In this document: positions 12,500-24,925 of the stretch, one piece after another
How positions within the stretch are numbered: position 1 is the first letter of the stretch
Layout of the letters: each line of letters opens with the position of its first letter
Origin: Apis mellifera
Taxonomy: Eukaryota > Arthropoda > Insecta > Hymenoptera > Apidae
Length of the DNA stretch: 64,000 bases
Direction: 5' to 3'
Assembly: GCF_003254395.2 (NCBI RefSeq)
Contig: NC_037640.1
Span: 13,284,289-13,348,288 of the forward strand
Notes under the pieces: model-generated
Databases searched by the model: none
What the model was told of the DNA's origin: nothing
Seen by the model: only the letters and a program-made list of their open reading frames with translations
Position numbers and translations under genes: made by a program

Positions 12500-13623
12500 T
12501 TATTTTGACTTTCTAAGAGAAAAACCTTCACCAGTGAATGCTTTAAATTCATCTTGATCTTTTGCCTATAAGAATATATATTGTATAATAAAAATTATTA
12601 AAAAATATTATTAAAAAAATTTTCAATATACCTCTTTATTATTTACAGGCTTAATAATACGCAAGAATGTAAGTGTTCCTATTTTGTAATCATAATCCGG
12701 TATTCCTCTAACATAAGCTGGTTTATTTGTAGTTACTTCTGGTTTTGCAAAATCTCTACGTTTTTTGCCATCCAATCTATTACCTTCTCCTTTGAATGGT
12801 ACAAAACCAGATGGGGCTGGCATTAAATCTGCAGGATCTACTACATTTTCATCCTTCTTAGTTTCTTTTTCTACATATCCCAGTGGAGGAGCAAATTCAA
12901 CATTCATATCACATTCTATGATAGTAACTGCTGGGCCAGGTCTTGTTTCCAAAACACACATTTCATATATTCTTTGATTATATTTTATGGCAATAATATC
13001 ACCTGTTGTGAGACAAGCAAAATTTCTTAATCCATTTTCTAAAACAGCTTTAGGATTTGTAATATCTAGAAAATCTTCAGATTGAGGTTGAAAACGTGAA
13101 AATGTTGCAACAGGTAAATTTACACTTTCAACATTTATTAGATCTCCTTCTTGTAATAAAAGATTATACATCATCTGTAATCACATTGTTATAAAAGCAT
13201 ATTGAATTATATTATATATATATCTACAATTAATAATAAAATACTTAAAATTGAAACTTACCCAACAAGGTAAATAAACTCTTCCTTCATCTGCAACAAA
13301 TTCTAAAACACCACAATGAGTAATTCTATTCGTTTTTTCATTACTTAATTTAAATAGCATAGGAAATCTAATGTTTAATCTTGTAAGATGTTCTAAAGCT
13401 GAAGGTGGCATGATTACTAAAAACAATAATTTATAATCTTTTACTTATTATTTGTGCATAAATTATAATAAATTTTATGGGTATATGTACTTTTTCCTCC
13501 ACGTTCTACATCTCGTCGATATGTACCCGGTAACATTGATACAGAAAAACATCTATAATGATTGTTGAAAGGTCTTACAATCTCCGGAAACATGTTAAAT
13601 CCAAACTGAAAATGAAAAGTCAT
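12500..13623 (-). CDS. Ufd1: UFD1, ubiquitin recognition factor of the p97 complex
   Basis: Four exons on the minus strand: 13491-13623, 13262-13416, 12632-13174 and 12500-12565 (897 bp, 298 residues; human 307). UFD1 pairs with NPL4 to deliver ubiquitinated substrates to the p97/VCP ATPase in ER-associated degradation and chromatin extraction. The N-terminal double-psi-barrel ubiquitin domain is marked by YRCFSVSM, GGKIIMPPSALEHLTRLNI and GVLEFVADEGRVYLPCWMM. Two p97-binding SHP boxes follow: FKGEGNRLDGKK at about 223 and FTGEGFSLRKSK at 287-298. The start ATG at 13621-13623 gives MTFHFQFGFNMF. The codons CATTTTCAG inside it resemble a 3' splice site, so an upstream exon spliced there is possible, although the unspliced reading already fits the family. 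Confidence 0.95.
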
Positions 13624-14660
13624 TTTAGTCAACACAACTTAACCTTGCTTTATTAGAGAGTTTATTGAATAAAAAATATTTGATCATTATTTTTCATTTC
13701 ATTATATAGTTTTTTTTACCATATTTATATATTTGTTATAACACTCTTCCGAAGTTCTATAAATGATAGAATTTTTTTAAAAATTTGTTAATTTTTAGTA
13801 TAACTTATAACTATGACATATGCTATACACAAAACAGACGATTTATTGTATACACATGTATATATCAGATGATTCGAAATGCACCTAGCGGATTTTTTTA
13901 TACCTTTGTTATATTTAAATTATTTTGATTAGTACAATAGTTAAACAAATATAATTGAATTTAACAAAAATTAACATGATTATTAAATTATTATAAGATA
14001 ATCTTTAAAAGGAGTTTTTATTGTAAAAGTAATAATTTGTAAAAATTTTTATTATAAAACTTAATATATTTTACAAAAATTTTTATTTTTATGATTAATA
14101 AGTAATATCTATATTAATTTAAATTAATTAATTATATTATATTAAAAATTGTATTGAATTATTGAACATATAAAATAATGCATTAAAATTATATTAAAAA
14201 AATAAATTAATATTATAAACTCTTTTATTATTGAATATATAACAGAATAGAATAATAATAATATAATTTATGAGAATTATAAAGGATCATCTCAATAAAT
14301 AATCATATTGATAAAGAAATAACATAAAATTTATATTATATTAATGCATCATTACAATAGTACTGCCTGCAGTGTTTTTTTTTTATAAAAATAACGTGCA
14401 AAATTAAATGCATTTGATATAAAGTACATATTTATATATATTATTTTATTTATATATATAATTATTATTATTATAATTAATTATTTATATATATATAATA
14501 TATATATTTATTATAATATCATATAATATTATAAAAAATATATATAATTATTTATATATATTTATATATATATATATAATATAATAATTAATATAATTTA
14601 TATTAGAAAAAATATTATTTATCTAATTAAAGGAATTTGATGAAATGTAGAAATATTTAA
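13624..14660. other. Intergenic DNA, UFD1 promoter to Got2 3' end
   Basis: About 1 kb, extremely AT-rich, with TA-repeat runs at 14440-14600. The right end should be the Got2 3' UTR and the left end the UFD1 promoter. No open frame or RNA gene is recognisable. Confidence 0.55.
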
Positions 14661-17600
14661 TTATTTTGTAACATTATGCATAGCTTCTGCAACATATTCT
14701 ACATTTTTTGTTGTTACTCCTGCCACAGATATTCTACCATCCTTTGTCAAATAAATGCTATAGTCTCTTATAAGTTTTTCTGCCTATAAAATAAATAATA
14801 CAAACAAATAAAAGTAAATTATTAATAACAATATACATTATAATAAAAATAAACAATATTGAATATAATACCTCAGAACTTTTAAGACCAGTAAAACAAA
14901 ACATTCCAATTTGATTTGTAATATGTGACCAATCACGAGTACTACCACATTTTCTAAGATTATCAGTCAATGTTTGACGCATAGAAATAATACGGTCAGC
15001 CATTGTTTTTACATCAATAAGCCATTGTTTTCTTAAATCAGAATCTTCTAAGATTTCATTAACAATTCTAGCACCATTAATTGGTGGATTGGAGTATGCT
15101 GGTCTAATTATAATTTTCAATTGTGAAAGTACACGATCTGCTTCTTCTTTGTTGGATGTAATTATTGATAATGCTCCTACACGTTCACCTATAAAAATTT
15201 ATAACTCAAAAATCTTTCAAAAAAGATTATAATAAAATTATATTTAATATGTTTACCATATAAACCCATATTTTTTGCATATGATTGGGCTAACATAATA
15301 TCAATTCCATTTTTCACAAAGTATCTAACAGCAAAAGCATCATTCTCTAGGCTGCCTAGAATTTGTATCAAAATATTTTAAAATAAAAATTTTCGTATAT
15401 CATTAAAAATTAAATTATTTAATTTTTTCATTATTCTACCTGAAGCAAACCCTTGATATGCCATATCAAAAAAGGGAAAGAGATTTCTCCTCTTTACTGT
15501 TTCAGCCAATTCTTTCCATTGATCTTGATTAGGATCAACACCAGTGGGATTATGAGCACAAGCATGAAAAAGAACAATAGATTTTCCTGGTATTTTCTGT
15601 AAAATATAATATTATAAATAGAATTTGTAAATATATTATCATTTATAATATTTCATCATTTATAATTTGTAAATATTATTTATCATTTATAATATTTATA
15701 CATTACTAACAGATAAATCTTCTAAAGCACCATTGAAATCTAATCCACATGTTTTTGGATCATAATAACGATAAAATTTCATTGGAAGCCCAGCAAGTCT
15801 AAATATTTGACTATGATTTCCCCAAGTAGGTTTTGGCACATATATTTCTTTATTACTAGAAAAGAATTGCGATAGAAAAAGTGATCCAATATAAAGTGAA
15901 CCTGTACCAGAAACTCCTTGAACAGTAGCATTCTACAAAATATAAATTGTAAATTATAAACTAATTTTATATTAAAAATTATAAAATAAAATTATAAAAT
16001 TATAAAATGTAAAAATTATATTTAAAAAAAATTAAATATGTGTTAATATATAATATATAATGATTACATATCTAAATAATATTTAATATTTTAAAAATAT
16101 TAAAATATTATTTAATCATTTTTTATTTTAAATTATTCCTCATATATTAAAATTACAATCATATTGAATATATTTATAATTGCATCTATAAATATATTTT
16201 TATATTTTTAAAATGAATATTGTATTTTATTAATGATTGTTACATACAATAGATTTTTATTGTTTTCATGATCAATTTCAAATATGTAAATAGACAAAAA
16301 TTTAAAATCTTAAAATTATTTTCAAGATTATCTTGAAAGGATTTCTTATGATCATCAAATACATATATAAGAATATATATAAATTTTTTAAAATAATTTT
16401 TTAGAATCAAATTCAATAAAAAATTATTTTTGATTTTCTTTTATTAATTAATTTTTCACTTTAATTTTTAAATTTTATTTTTCTTATATATTATGATAAA
16501 AAAAAATAAATCTTTTATTATATTAAAATAAAAAAAAACATAATACATATATTATATCTATATATATTATATATTTACAAATTTTAAATTAAAATATTTT
16601 TAAAAATAATATATGTAATAATTTTAAAAATTTGTTATGTATATTTGTTATAATTTTCAAAATTGTTTATATTTTATATTATATTATTATTATATGTTAT
16701 GTTATTATTTTTATATAAAACGATAAATTTGTAATGTGAATTTTTGAAAATATAAATAGTAAAATTTTTAAAAATTATAAATTATGTATTAATAAATAAA
16801 AATTAATAATTGAACATTAATCATTAAAAATATTAAAAAAAATATTAAACATCTAATATTAATCAAATATATATTAGATTATCAATTTTTCTTATAATTC
16901 AATATAAGATATTTATTATACCATATATTTCTGAAAATTAATAAATACAGATATATAATATATATAAGTATATATATGTATATGTATTTTTTTTTTTTAT
17001 TTTTTATTTATACTTTATATCTAAGAAAATAAACTTCAATTTATCTACATCTCATATTTCTAAAAAAATATATTTTATATATAATACATACTAAACCATT
17101 TTTAACAACATCACTGTTATCACCAAGTGCCAATTTAATACTTTGTTTACAAAAATCTGAACTTCCTGCAATTGGTGCATATTCTTTATCCATATTTTTA
17201 GTTTTAATTTTTTCTTCTGCCTATTAAACATTTAAATTTATAAAATTAAAAAAAAATTATGTAGTTTTTAAACATATTTTAACTACTTTTAAATATATAT
17301 ACCTTTCGTACACTTGGTAAAACAAATGGTTTACCATTATCATCTCGATAAGCACCAACTCCTAAATTAACTTTATTTGGATTTTGATCTTTTTTGTATG
17401 CTTCTGTAAGACCTAAAATTGCATCTGGTGGGCCCATTTTTACATGAGGCCACCATGTACTATAATATATAAAATAATTTAATATTAATTTAATATATGT
17501 TAAAATTTTATATAAAATAATTAATATCATGATATTAATAAAATATTATTTTTAACATTTCATGCTAATTTTTATCAAAATTCAATATCAATTTCAAAAA

Positions 17601-18020
17601 AATATATTTATAATAATTTATATTTGTATTTAAGTTCATAATTATTAATTTTTTAGAATTAAAATCACATTCAAATTTTTATCTTTATTGATTCATCAAA
17701 ATGAATATTTTCCAAAAGCTGTTCATAATTTGATAATGATTTTATATTTTTTTAGCCAATTCGTTCAATTTCATGTATTTATGTTATTTAAAATTTAAAA
17801 AAAATAAAAACAAAGAACAAATTTAATTTCGCATCTAAATTCACGAAGTATTAATAATTTTAATTTATTATATTCTATAATTCAAAGATAAGTTATTTAA
17901 AAAAAAATAAGGTTACTCAATTGTGAGATCTTACCCCATTGATCTAATGCCATATAAAGCAACTTTGTTCTTGTTAAATAAATTATAACTGAATGCAAAT
18001 TTAATCTTATTTTGAGCCAT
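14661..18020 (-). CDS. Got2: Aspartate aminotransferase, mitochondrial
   Basis: Eight exons on the minus strand: 17935-18020, 17303-17459, 17092-17220, 15711-15932, 15440-15596, 15257-15355, 14872-15188 and 14661-14783 (1290 bp, 429 residues; human GOT2 430). This PLP enzyme interconverts aspartate + 2-oxoglutarate and oxaloacetate + glutamate, and is the matrix arm of the malate-aspartate shuttle. Residues 1 to about 29 (MAQNKIKFAFSYNLFNKNK...) are basic with no acids, a good matrix presequence, before WWPHVKMGPPDAILGLTEAY. The PLP Lys is Lys278 in QSYAKNMGLYGERVG. HACAHNPTGVDP, FFDMAYQGFASG and IIIRPAYSNPPINGARIV are class-I aminotransferase signatures. The matrix rather than cytosolic form is indicated by the presequence and by closest similarity to GOT2. 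The intron at 15933-17091 is long for this gene and purely AT-rich. Confidence 0.97.
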
Positions 18021-18858
18021 TTTATTAATAATATAATAAAATGTCAATCCATTCACTTATCGCTTTCAATTCAATGAATTGAACGTATTAACTACTACCG
18101 TATAGAACATACGAACACTTGTTCTATAAGGTGTTTAATAGATTTGAAATTACAAAATTTGAAAATGAAAAGAAAATATTACATAAAAATAAATGATAAA
18201 TATTTTATAAAAGATTAAAATCACAAAAATAAAATGATAGATAATACATATTTTTATATTAATATAATTTATAATATTTTAATTATTTTAATTATTTTCT
18301 TAGTAATTTAATTGATACAATTAAATTTGTTGAATTTAAATTCTCATTTATCGAATGAACATAATAATTCAATTTATAATATGTATATATATCTTTTTGA
18401 ATTTCATTTTCAATAAATTTCATTTTTATTAATTTTTATAATAATAAGATTATTATTATTATTATTATATAAATTAGAGATTTAACAATCATTTAAGAAT
18501 TTGATTTGTATAAGTTGGTGCCCATGGAATACTGAAGCATTTTGCTAGAATGCGTAAAAATTCAAAATAAGTAATTTATAAGATATGAAATCGAGTATTT
18601 ATATATTAAATGAATCGATTATTCATTTTTTTTTCGCAAAGTCTATCTTTTTAGGATCTCTCTAGATTTTCATTAATCAGATTTCGTTTCATTGATCGAT
18701 GATTTTTTTCTGATAGCATTATAATAAAAATACACATTTCTATTTTATTTATATAAATCACATAAATAATTTTAATTTTTAATTTTTTAAATAAAAATTT
18801 TTTTAGAACTTAAAAGTATTGAAGAAATATTATTAGATATTTACAACTAAATTTTATA

Positions 18859-18909
18859 ACAACAACAACAATAACAACAACAACAACAACAACAACAATA
18901 ATAATAATA
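18859..18909. repeat. (AAC)n / (AAT)n microsatellite
   Basis: About fourteen AAC-type trinucleotide units with a few AAT units at the ends, in the Got2 / SLC17A9-like intergenic region. Confidence 0.9.
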
Positions 18910-19425
18910 TAAAGAATATAAACAAATTTTTAATTTTGAAGAATGAAAGCAAAACAAATATAAAAATATATCAGAATATGTATTAAATATATGTTATCCT
19001 GTTTCATTACATATTTTCGCGCTTATATATTTGAAAAGCAACTTCATATTATTGACGTTACTTATTCTATGAAGTTTTCAAATAATGCAACGTCAATGTG
19101 TATATTAATCAATGTATATTTCTATCTTTCAATCTATTTCTATGTAAAAAGAATAAAATTTATATTTATTTAAACAACTTATCAGCTAAAATAAACAAAA
19201 GTAAATACACATAATCATTATATTTCTGTGATATAATTAAGAAGAAAAATAATTAACTGTGTTATTAATGTATTATTTTCTTGATAGAATTATTAATAAA
19301 TATTCATAACAAATTGAGTTATATTAACCAATGATGACTTGAATTTATAAATTCATAATTATATAAATTCATATATGAAAAGTAGGTATAGTTTTATTTT
19401 AATTTTTTTGCTATTAATTCACAGA

Positions 19426-19433
<8 letters not shown>

Positions 19434-19483
<50 letters not shown>
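19434..19483. repeat. (TA)n microsatellite
   Basis: About 24 uninterrupted TA units, roughly 100 bp upstream of the first coding exon of the SLC17A9-like gene. Confidence 0.9.
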
Positions 19484-19488
<5 letters not shown>

Positions 19489-19581
19489 TTTTAGGAAAAA
19501 AAAATATATATTTATAATTTATATTTTAATAGTTTAGTTATATGGAAAAAATTATTTACCAACGAAATTATTTGATGAGAA

Positions 19582-21835
19582 ATGCAAATGCAAATATCTT
19601 TAGGATTAATTCAAGATGAAAAAACAAATTCATTTTGGTCAAGGTAATTATTTTGTATTAAAATATTACAAAAATAATTTGTAAAAATTTTTTTTATCTT
19701 TTTTATTAGATTATTTTTTTAAGTTAATGATATCTAATAACATATGTTAGCATATAAAATCATAAAACAATTTTTTTTTAGGAAGGAAAGACAAAAATGG
19801 TTTTTATCATTATTATGTGGTACTTGTCTTATATATGCTACAAGAACATCTGTTCCTTTATTAATGCCAATAATAAGTATGGAAAAACAATGGTCCAAAC
19901 CAGATTCTGGAATAATATTATCTAGTTTTTTTTGGGGTTATACATTAACACAAGTTGCTAGTGGTTATATTAGTGATAAAATTGGAGGACAGAAAGTTTT
20001 ATTAATTTCTGCTCTTGGATGGTCTATGACAACATTTTTTATGCCAGAAGTTATAGATTTTTTTTCAAAAAATGATAATTCTGTATTATTAGTAGCAACA
20101 ATAAGAACGATAAATGGTGCATTTCAAGGTATTCGAAATTAATAAATTCAATAAGAAAAATGTAAAAAATGATTTGTTTTTTATATATCATATGTTACAG
20201 GAATGCATTTTCCTAGTATGATTAGTTTAATAAGTCAACGATTACATGAAACGGAAAGAGCTTCATTTTTTAGTTTATTAACATCAGGATCTGCTCTTGG
20301 CACATTACTCACTGGATCTCTAGGTTCTTACTTATTAGAAAATTATAATTGGATAATAGTTTTTCAAACATTAGGTAAATAAATATTATAATTATAATTT
20401 AATTATATTAACTATATGTTATAATTTACATTAATATTAATATTTTCTTTAATTGATTCATTCATTTTTAATTTAATAAATATAATATGATATATATTTT
20501 ACCAATATTTCCTATATGTTTACATATATATGTTAGGAGAAGATATTAATTGAATAAAAAAATATATTAAATTAATAAATAAATTTTTTACACTTATGTT
20601 ATACTTGTTTGTAAAAATATATTATTTCTAATTTATAATTTTAAAAAATCAAATTATAGAATAATATATACATTTATTGATAAATATAAATCATATAATA
20701 AATTAAATTACATATATTTCTACTAAAAAATTTATTGTTTTAGGAGGTTTAAGCTTGGCATGGACATTATTATTAAGTTATCATACTCTACCCTTTAAGG
20801 AAAAAGCAGCTTCTACTAAGTCACCTACTACCTACACTTTGCCTTGGTTGAAGCTTTTAAAAAAGCCTCCATTCTGGTAATCATTGTGCATGGGATCAAT
20901 TTGAATTCAATTATCATAAGTCACACAATTTCTGACACAAATCTTAATATAAAAAGTATATATAAAGTTATATGGATACTTATATAAATATTGTAATTAC
21001 AAATTTATAGATATATAAATTTTACATATTAATTTCATTATTTTTAGGTCATGTGTAATAGGTCATGCTTGCCAAAATAATTGTTTTTTTGTATTATTAT
21101 CTTGGATGCCAATGTATTTTCATGATACATTTCCAGAAGTAAAGGTAGTTAATTATTAATAAATATTTTTCTTATATTGTTTAAATATATCATTTGTTTA
21201 GAATTTTTATTTATTGTTTTATATATATTTAGGGTTGGGTTGTAAATATGGTACCATGGCTATCTATGTTACCTTGTACATTTTTGGGTAAAGCCCTTTC
21301 TGAGAAAATAATAAGAGCAGGGTATTCTGTTACAGCAACACGTAAAATAATTGAAACAATATGTTTTCTAATTGAAGTCATAAGTTTATTATTTTTAGGT
21401 ATGGAAATAATATTCCGTAAAAAATTATATAATAGAATTAAATTTAAAATTATTTCAGCAAAAGTGGAAACTTTTCAAAGTGCAATAATTTGTCTTGCAT
21501 TTATAATTGGTGGTTCAGGTTTTCATAATAATGCAATTGCAGTAAACCCATCAGATCTTGCACCAAAACATTCTGGAAGTGTATTTGGATTAATGAATAC
21601 TGTTGGTGCCATACCTGGTATATACATATAATTATAAATTAATATATATATTTTTTATCGTTACCAATAAAAATAATAATATAAAATATTTCCAGGATTT
21701 CTTGGAGTATACTTTTCTGGACATATATTACATGTAACACACAGCTGGTCTGTCGTATTTATATTTATAGCTATAATAGATGTATTAGGATGTATAGTAT
21801 ATTTATTATTTGGGTCTGGACAAGCAATTATATGA
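19582..21835 (+). CDS. SLC17A9-like (vesicular nucleotide transporter type) MFS protein
   Basis: Eight exons: 19582-19643, 19782-20128, 20201-20374, 20744-20876, 21048-21144, 21233-21398, 21459-21617 and 21696-21835 (1278 bp, 425 residues, TGA stop). It is a twelve-span major facilitator. In order it follows mammalian SLC17A9: LCGTCLIYATRTSVPLLMPI (span 1), ILSSFFWGYTLTQVASGYIS with the loop motif GYISDKIGGQK (about 82-92), FPSMISLISQRLHETERA, GTLLTGSLGSYLLE, FFVLLSWMPMYF and GWVVNMVPWLSMLP. SLC17A9 loads ATP and other nucleotides into secretory and synaptic vesicles. Related SLC17 members carry phosphate, sialic acid or glutamate, so substrate is inferred from best resemblance. The ATG at 19582 is followed by a second in-frame ATG two codons later. 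Either could be used. Confidence 0.9.
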
Positions 21836-22948
21836 AATATTATTAAATTTGTTATTCTTTTAATTTATTATAAATAAATCTTGTCCTTGAAAGTAACTTT
21901 AAAAAGTTGCATAAATGATTTTTAGGTATAGACAAATAAAATATTAATAAAATCAATTGTATTTTGTGTATATTAATGTTGTGCATATGAGAATAATAAA
22001 AAATATTTTAATAATAAAAAATATTTACCTTATACTTCAGTTAATTAATAGATAATAGATTTTTACTTAATTTTAATATTGTTTTGTTTTAATTTTGATT
22101 ATTTTTCGTATATATTCAATAAATTTCAATTATAAAAATTAAAAAAAAATAAATATTAATTACTCGAATTTGAAAGATTAACGCCAATTCAAAGTTAAAT
22201 CATATTTAATACATAATAACAATCTAAGGATAATACTTAAATCTGATATCTATGTACGATTGTATGATATTGAAAGCAAATGGTTATAATTTCTAAAACG
22301 ATGATTTTTTAACTATCATTATAAAATATTTTAAATTAGCTTTAACATATTATAATAAATATTAAAATATATTTTTAATTGATAATAAATAAAATAATAG
22401 CCAATGCAATGGTTAGTAAGTGTAATTACTTACATACATGAAAATGCCTCTTATAAATTGGAGCAGCAAGTGCTTGATGCCTTTTTTAACGCGAGCATGT
22501 GAACGGATCTCGAGACTCGACTTTTCGACTTGGAACATCTCGTGAGAATTAATGTACGCAGTAGGGACAATCGCAGAGGTGGAATTTTATTTTTAACGGT
22601 ACGACCGTATATTTGTTTATGCGAAGTTTCTGATGAACGTGTGATTTGTTCGTTAATGGTTGTCGTTTTCACCGATCATTCGGTCGTGCCTGCCTCTGCC
22701 TGCTGCCGCGAATGTGGATACTTCACGGTGTGCCGTACTGCTGCTACCGCCGCTGTACGTTTGAAGTACTCTCCTCGGCTGATTGCCTTCGGATTTTAAC
22801 AAATCTTTCACATTCGTGAATGCTTTGAAACTGGTTCGTTATTGTACCAGACTCCGCCGTGATTGTCACTTGATAGCAACACCCGAGGCGCCAAAGCTGT
22901 CCGCATCGGCGCTTTCTTTAGCCCAAGTGGTATCAATGTTGTCTGGCA
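21836..22948. other. SLC17A9-like 3' UTR and ZCCHC14-like promoter / 5' UTR
   Basis: The first 600 bp is AT-rich and holds the 3' end of the transporter gene (AATAAA near 21872). Composition changes abruptly at about 22480, and 22480-22948 is GC-richer with many CpGs. This is the likely promoter and 5' UTR of the ZCCHC14-like gene. Open frames on both strands at 22451-22799 are by-products of that composition. Confidence 0.6.
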
Positions 22949-24868
22949 ATGGTGTGTAAGGAGAACGTAGTATCATGGTTTGGGAATCTGTCCAGGTAAT
23001 AAAAGTATTATCAGTTTCTTTTCTAACTAATGCCATATTCTTCTTGTTCGGAAATGGAGTACTATATTTTCTTATTTATAGTACTCCGTTTCGTTTTTCA
23101 CTATGACCTCTTCATCCTTACCAAATTTTGAACTAACCAAAAAGAATATTCTACAATTTAATCTTAATTGTATGTCAAAAATTTAAATGAATATATTAAT
23201 ATTGAAAATATAATGTAAATATTGATTTTCTTTAATGTTTAATTTACTTCATTATCGATATATAATTTTTCTGTTTATTATACAGAAACTCCAAGTATGG
23301 TAGCAACTGTTTTCCTTTAATTTCGTGTATATGGAAGATATTATAATGAATTAATAATTAAATTTTTTTTATAAATATTTTCGATTTAAAATTATAAAAA
23401 ATGATATATATTTAATATTATTATAATATCAATATTATTCGTTTTTCCTATAAAATATGGATTATATGTTATAATAAAATTTTAAAAAGTATATTATTAG
23501 AAATTTAATGATTAAACACTATTGCAACATGTTTTAATAAGAATTATACATATATAAATTTTGTCATATACATGTTATTATTTTGATATAATTTTAATAA
23601 TTTTTGATACATAGTTATTATTATACATAATTATAACAATGAATAATTATTATTATATCATTATTATATTATTTTTTTAAAATAATTTTTAATAAGTACA
23701 AATATTTTATGAAAAGAATTTAAATTTAATTTCAATAAATAAAAATATAATAATATATTATATATTAATATAAATTATATAAAATATTATAATTGAAAAT
23801 TTATATGTTTATAATTTTGAAAGATTATTTAATTGTAAATAATTATTATTTATTCCAATTTAATATTTAACAATTTTTATAAATTAATTATATTATTATA
23901 TTAGTGTTGTATATAAGTATATTTTTATATTTTTTAAAATTCTGATTATACAGAAACATTTCATATTTATGAAAAAAAAAATATTTTTATTAAGTTTATT
24001 ATTTATAAAAAATATATTTGTGTGTGCAGTTATAAACGCATCGATGTCATGTGCACATTATTAAATATGTGCCTGCCATTTGAAGTACGATATCTTGGCA
24101 CTTGTGTAGAGGATATTGGTAAACGGGATTACAATGATCTTCGTGACACAGAACATCATGCAAACAGTGCCTCTGACCTTGCCGAGTTAACAACCTTAGG
24201 TGTGGCAGATAAACGCACACGAAGGAAACTTGCTCTCTATATGGCATTATTACATTCTTGTAATTATGCATGTGCTGTCATCTTATATAAGAATTTATCA
24301 AATTTTGACTATCAAGAAATCTCCAATCTATTAAATGGGACCACCTTTACACCGGATGATCAACCTCTAGAAGAGCTACTCTTGTTGTACACAATGGCTT
24401 TAAATCATCCAGCATTTACATATGAGCAGAAAAGTGTTTTTGGTAATATTTACATTAAACTTCAAGAAGAAGAAGCTCGTCTGAATCTCTCAAAATCAAA
24501 TTCATCTTATAAACAAGCACAAGTATGTGTAAATTTTTATATTTATTTATTTATGGAAATAATCTTTAATGTAATGACTATTTTAAATAATTCATATTAT
24601 ATTTATAATTAAGTACTATTTTTTTTTTTAATTTTAAAATTTAATATAAAAGTTAAAAAAAAAGAAACTGTAAATATTATTTTATATTATATTCTCATAT
24701 CTGTTACGATAATAGGGTTGCACGCCATGTATAAATACAAATGAAAGATTAATGGATACAGAAATGCAGGGTAGTTGTATGATAGCTCCACCTCCAATGC
24801 AAACTTATCACGGTATTTGTAATGCATTTGTATTCTATTGTATTATTTGATATATATTCATTTATATA

Positions 24869-24925
<57 letters not shown>

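Larger units (their letters stand above)
18021..19581. other. Divergent region between Got2 and the SLC17A9-like gene
   Basis: 1.56 kb between genes on opposite strands, so it contains both promoters. It is AT-rich with an (AAC)n tract (18859-18909) and a long (TA)n tract (about 19434-19483). The short open frame 18991-19173 has no family resemblance. Confidence 0.55.

Noticed and set aside
18991..19173. 60-codon frame between Got2 and the SLC17A9-like gene
   Set aside because: AT-rich DNA yields such frames by chance; no domain or splice evidence.
22451..22799. Open frames on both strands upstream of the ZCCHC14-like gene
   Set aside because: They fall in the GC-richer promoter/5' UTR, overlap each other, and have no recognisable domain or splice context.
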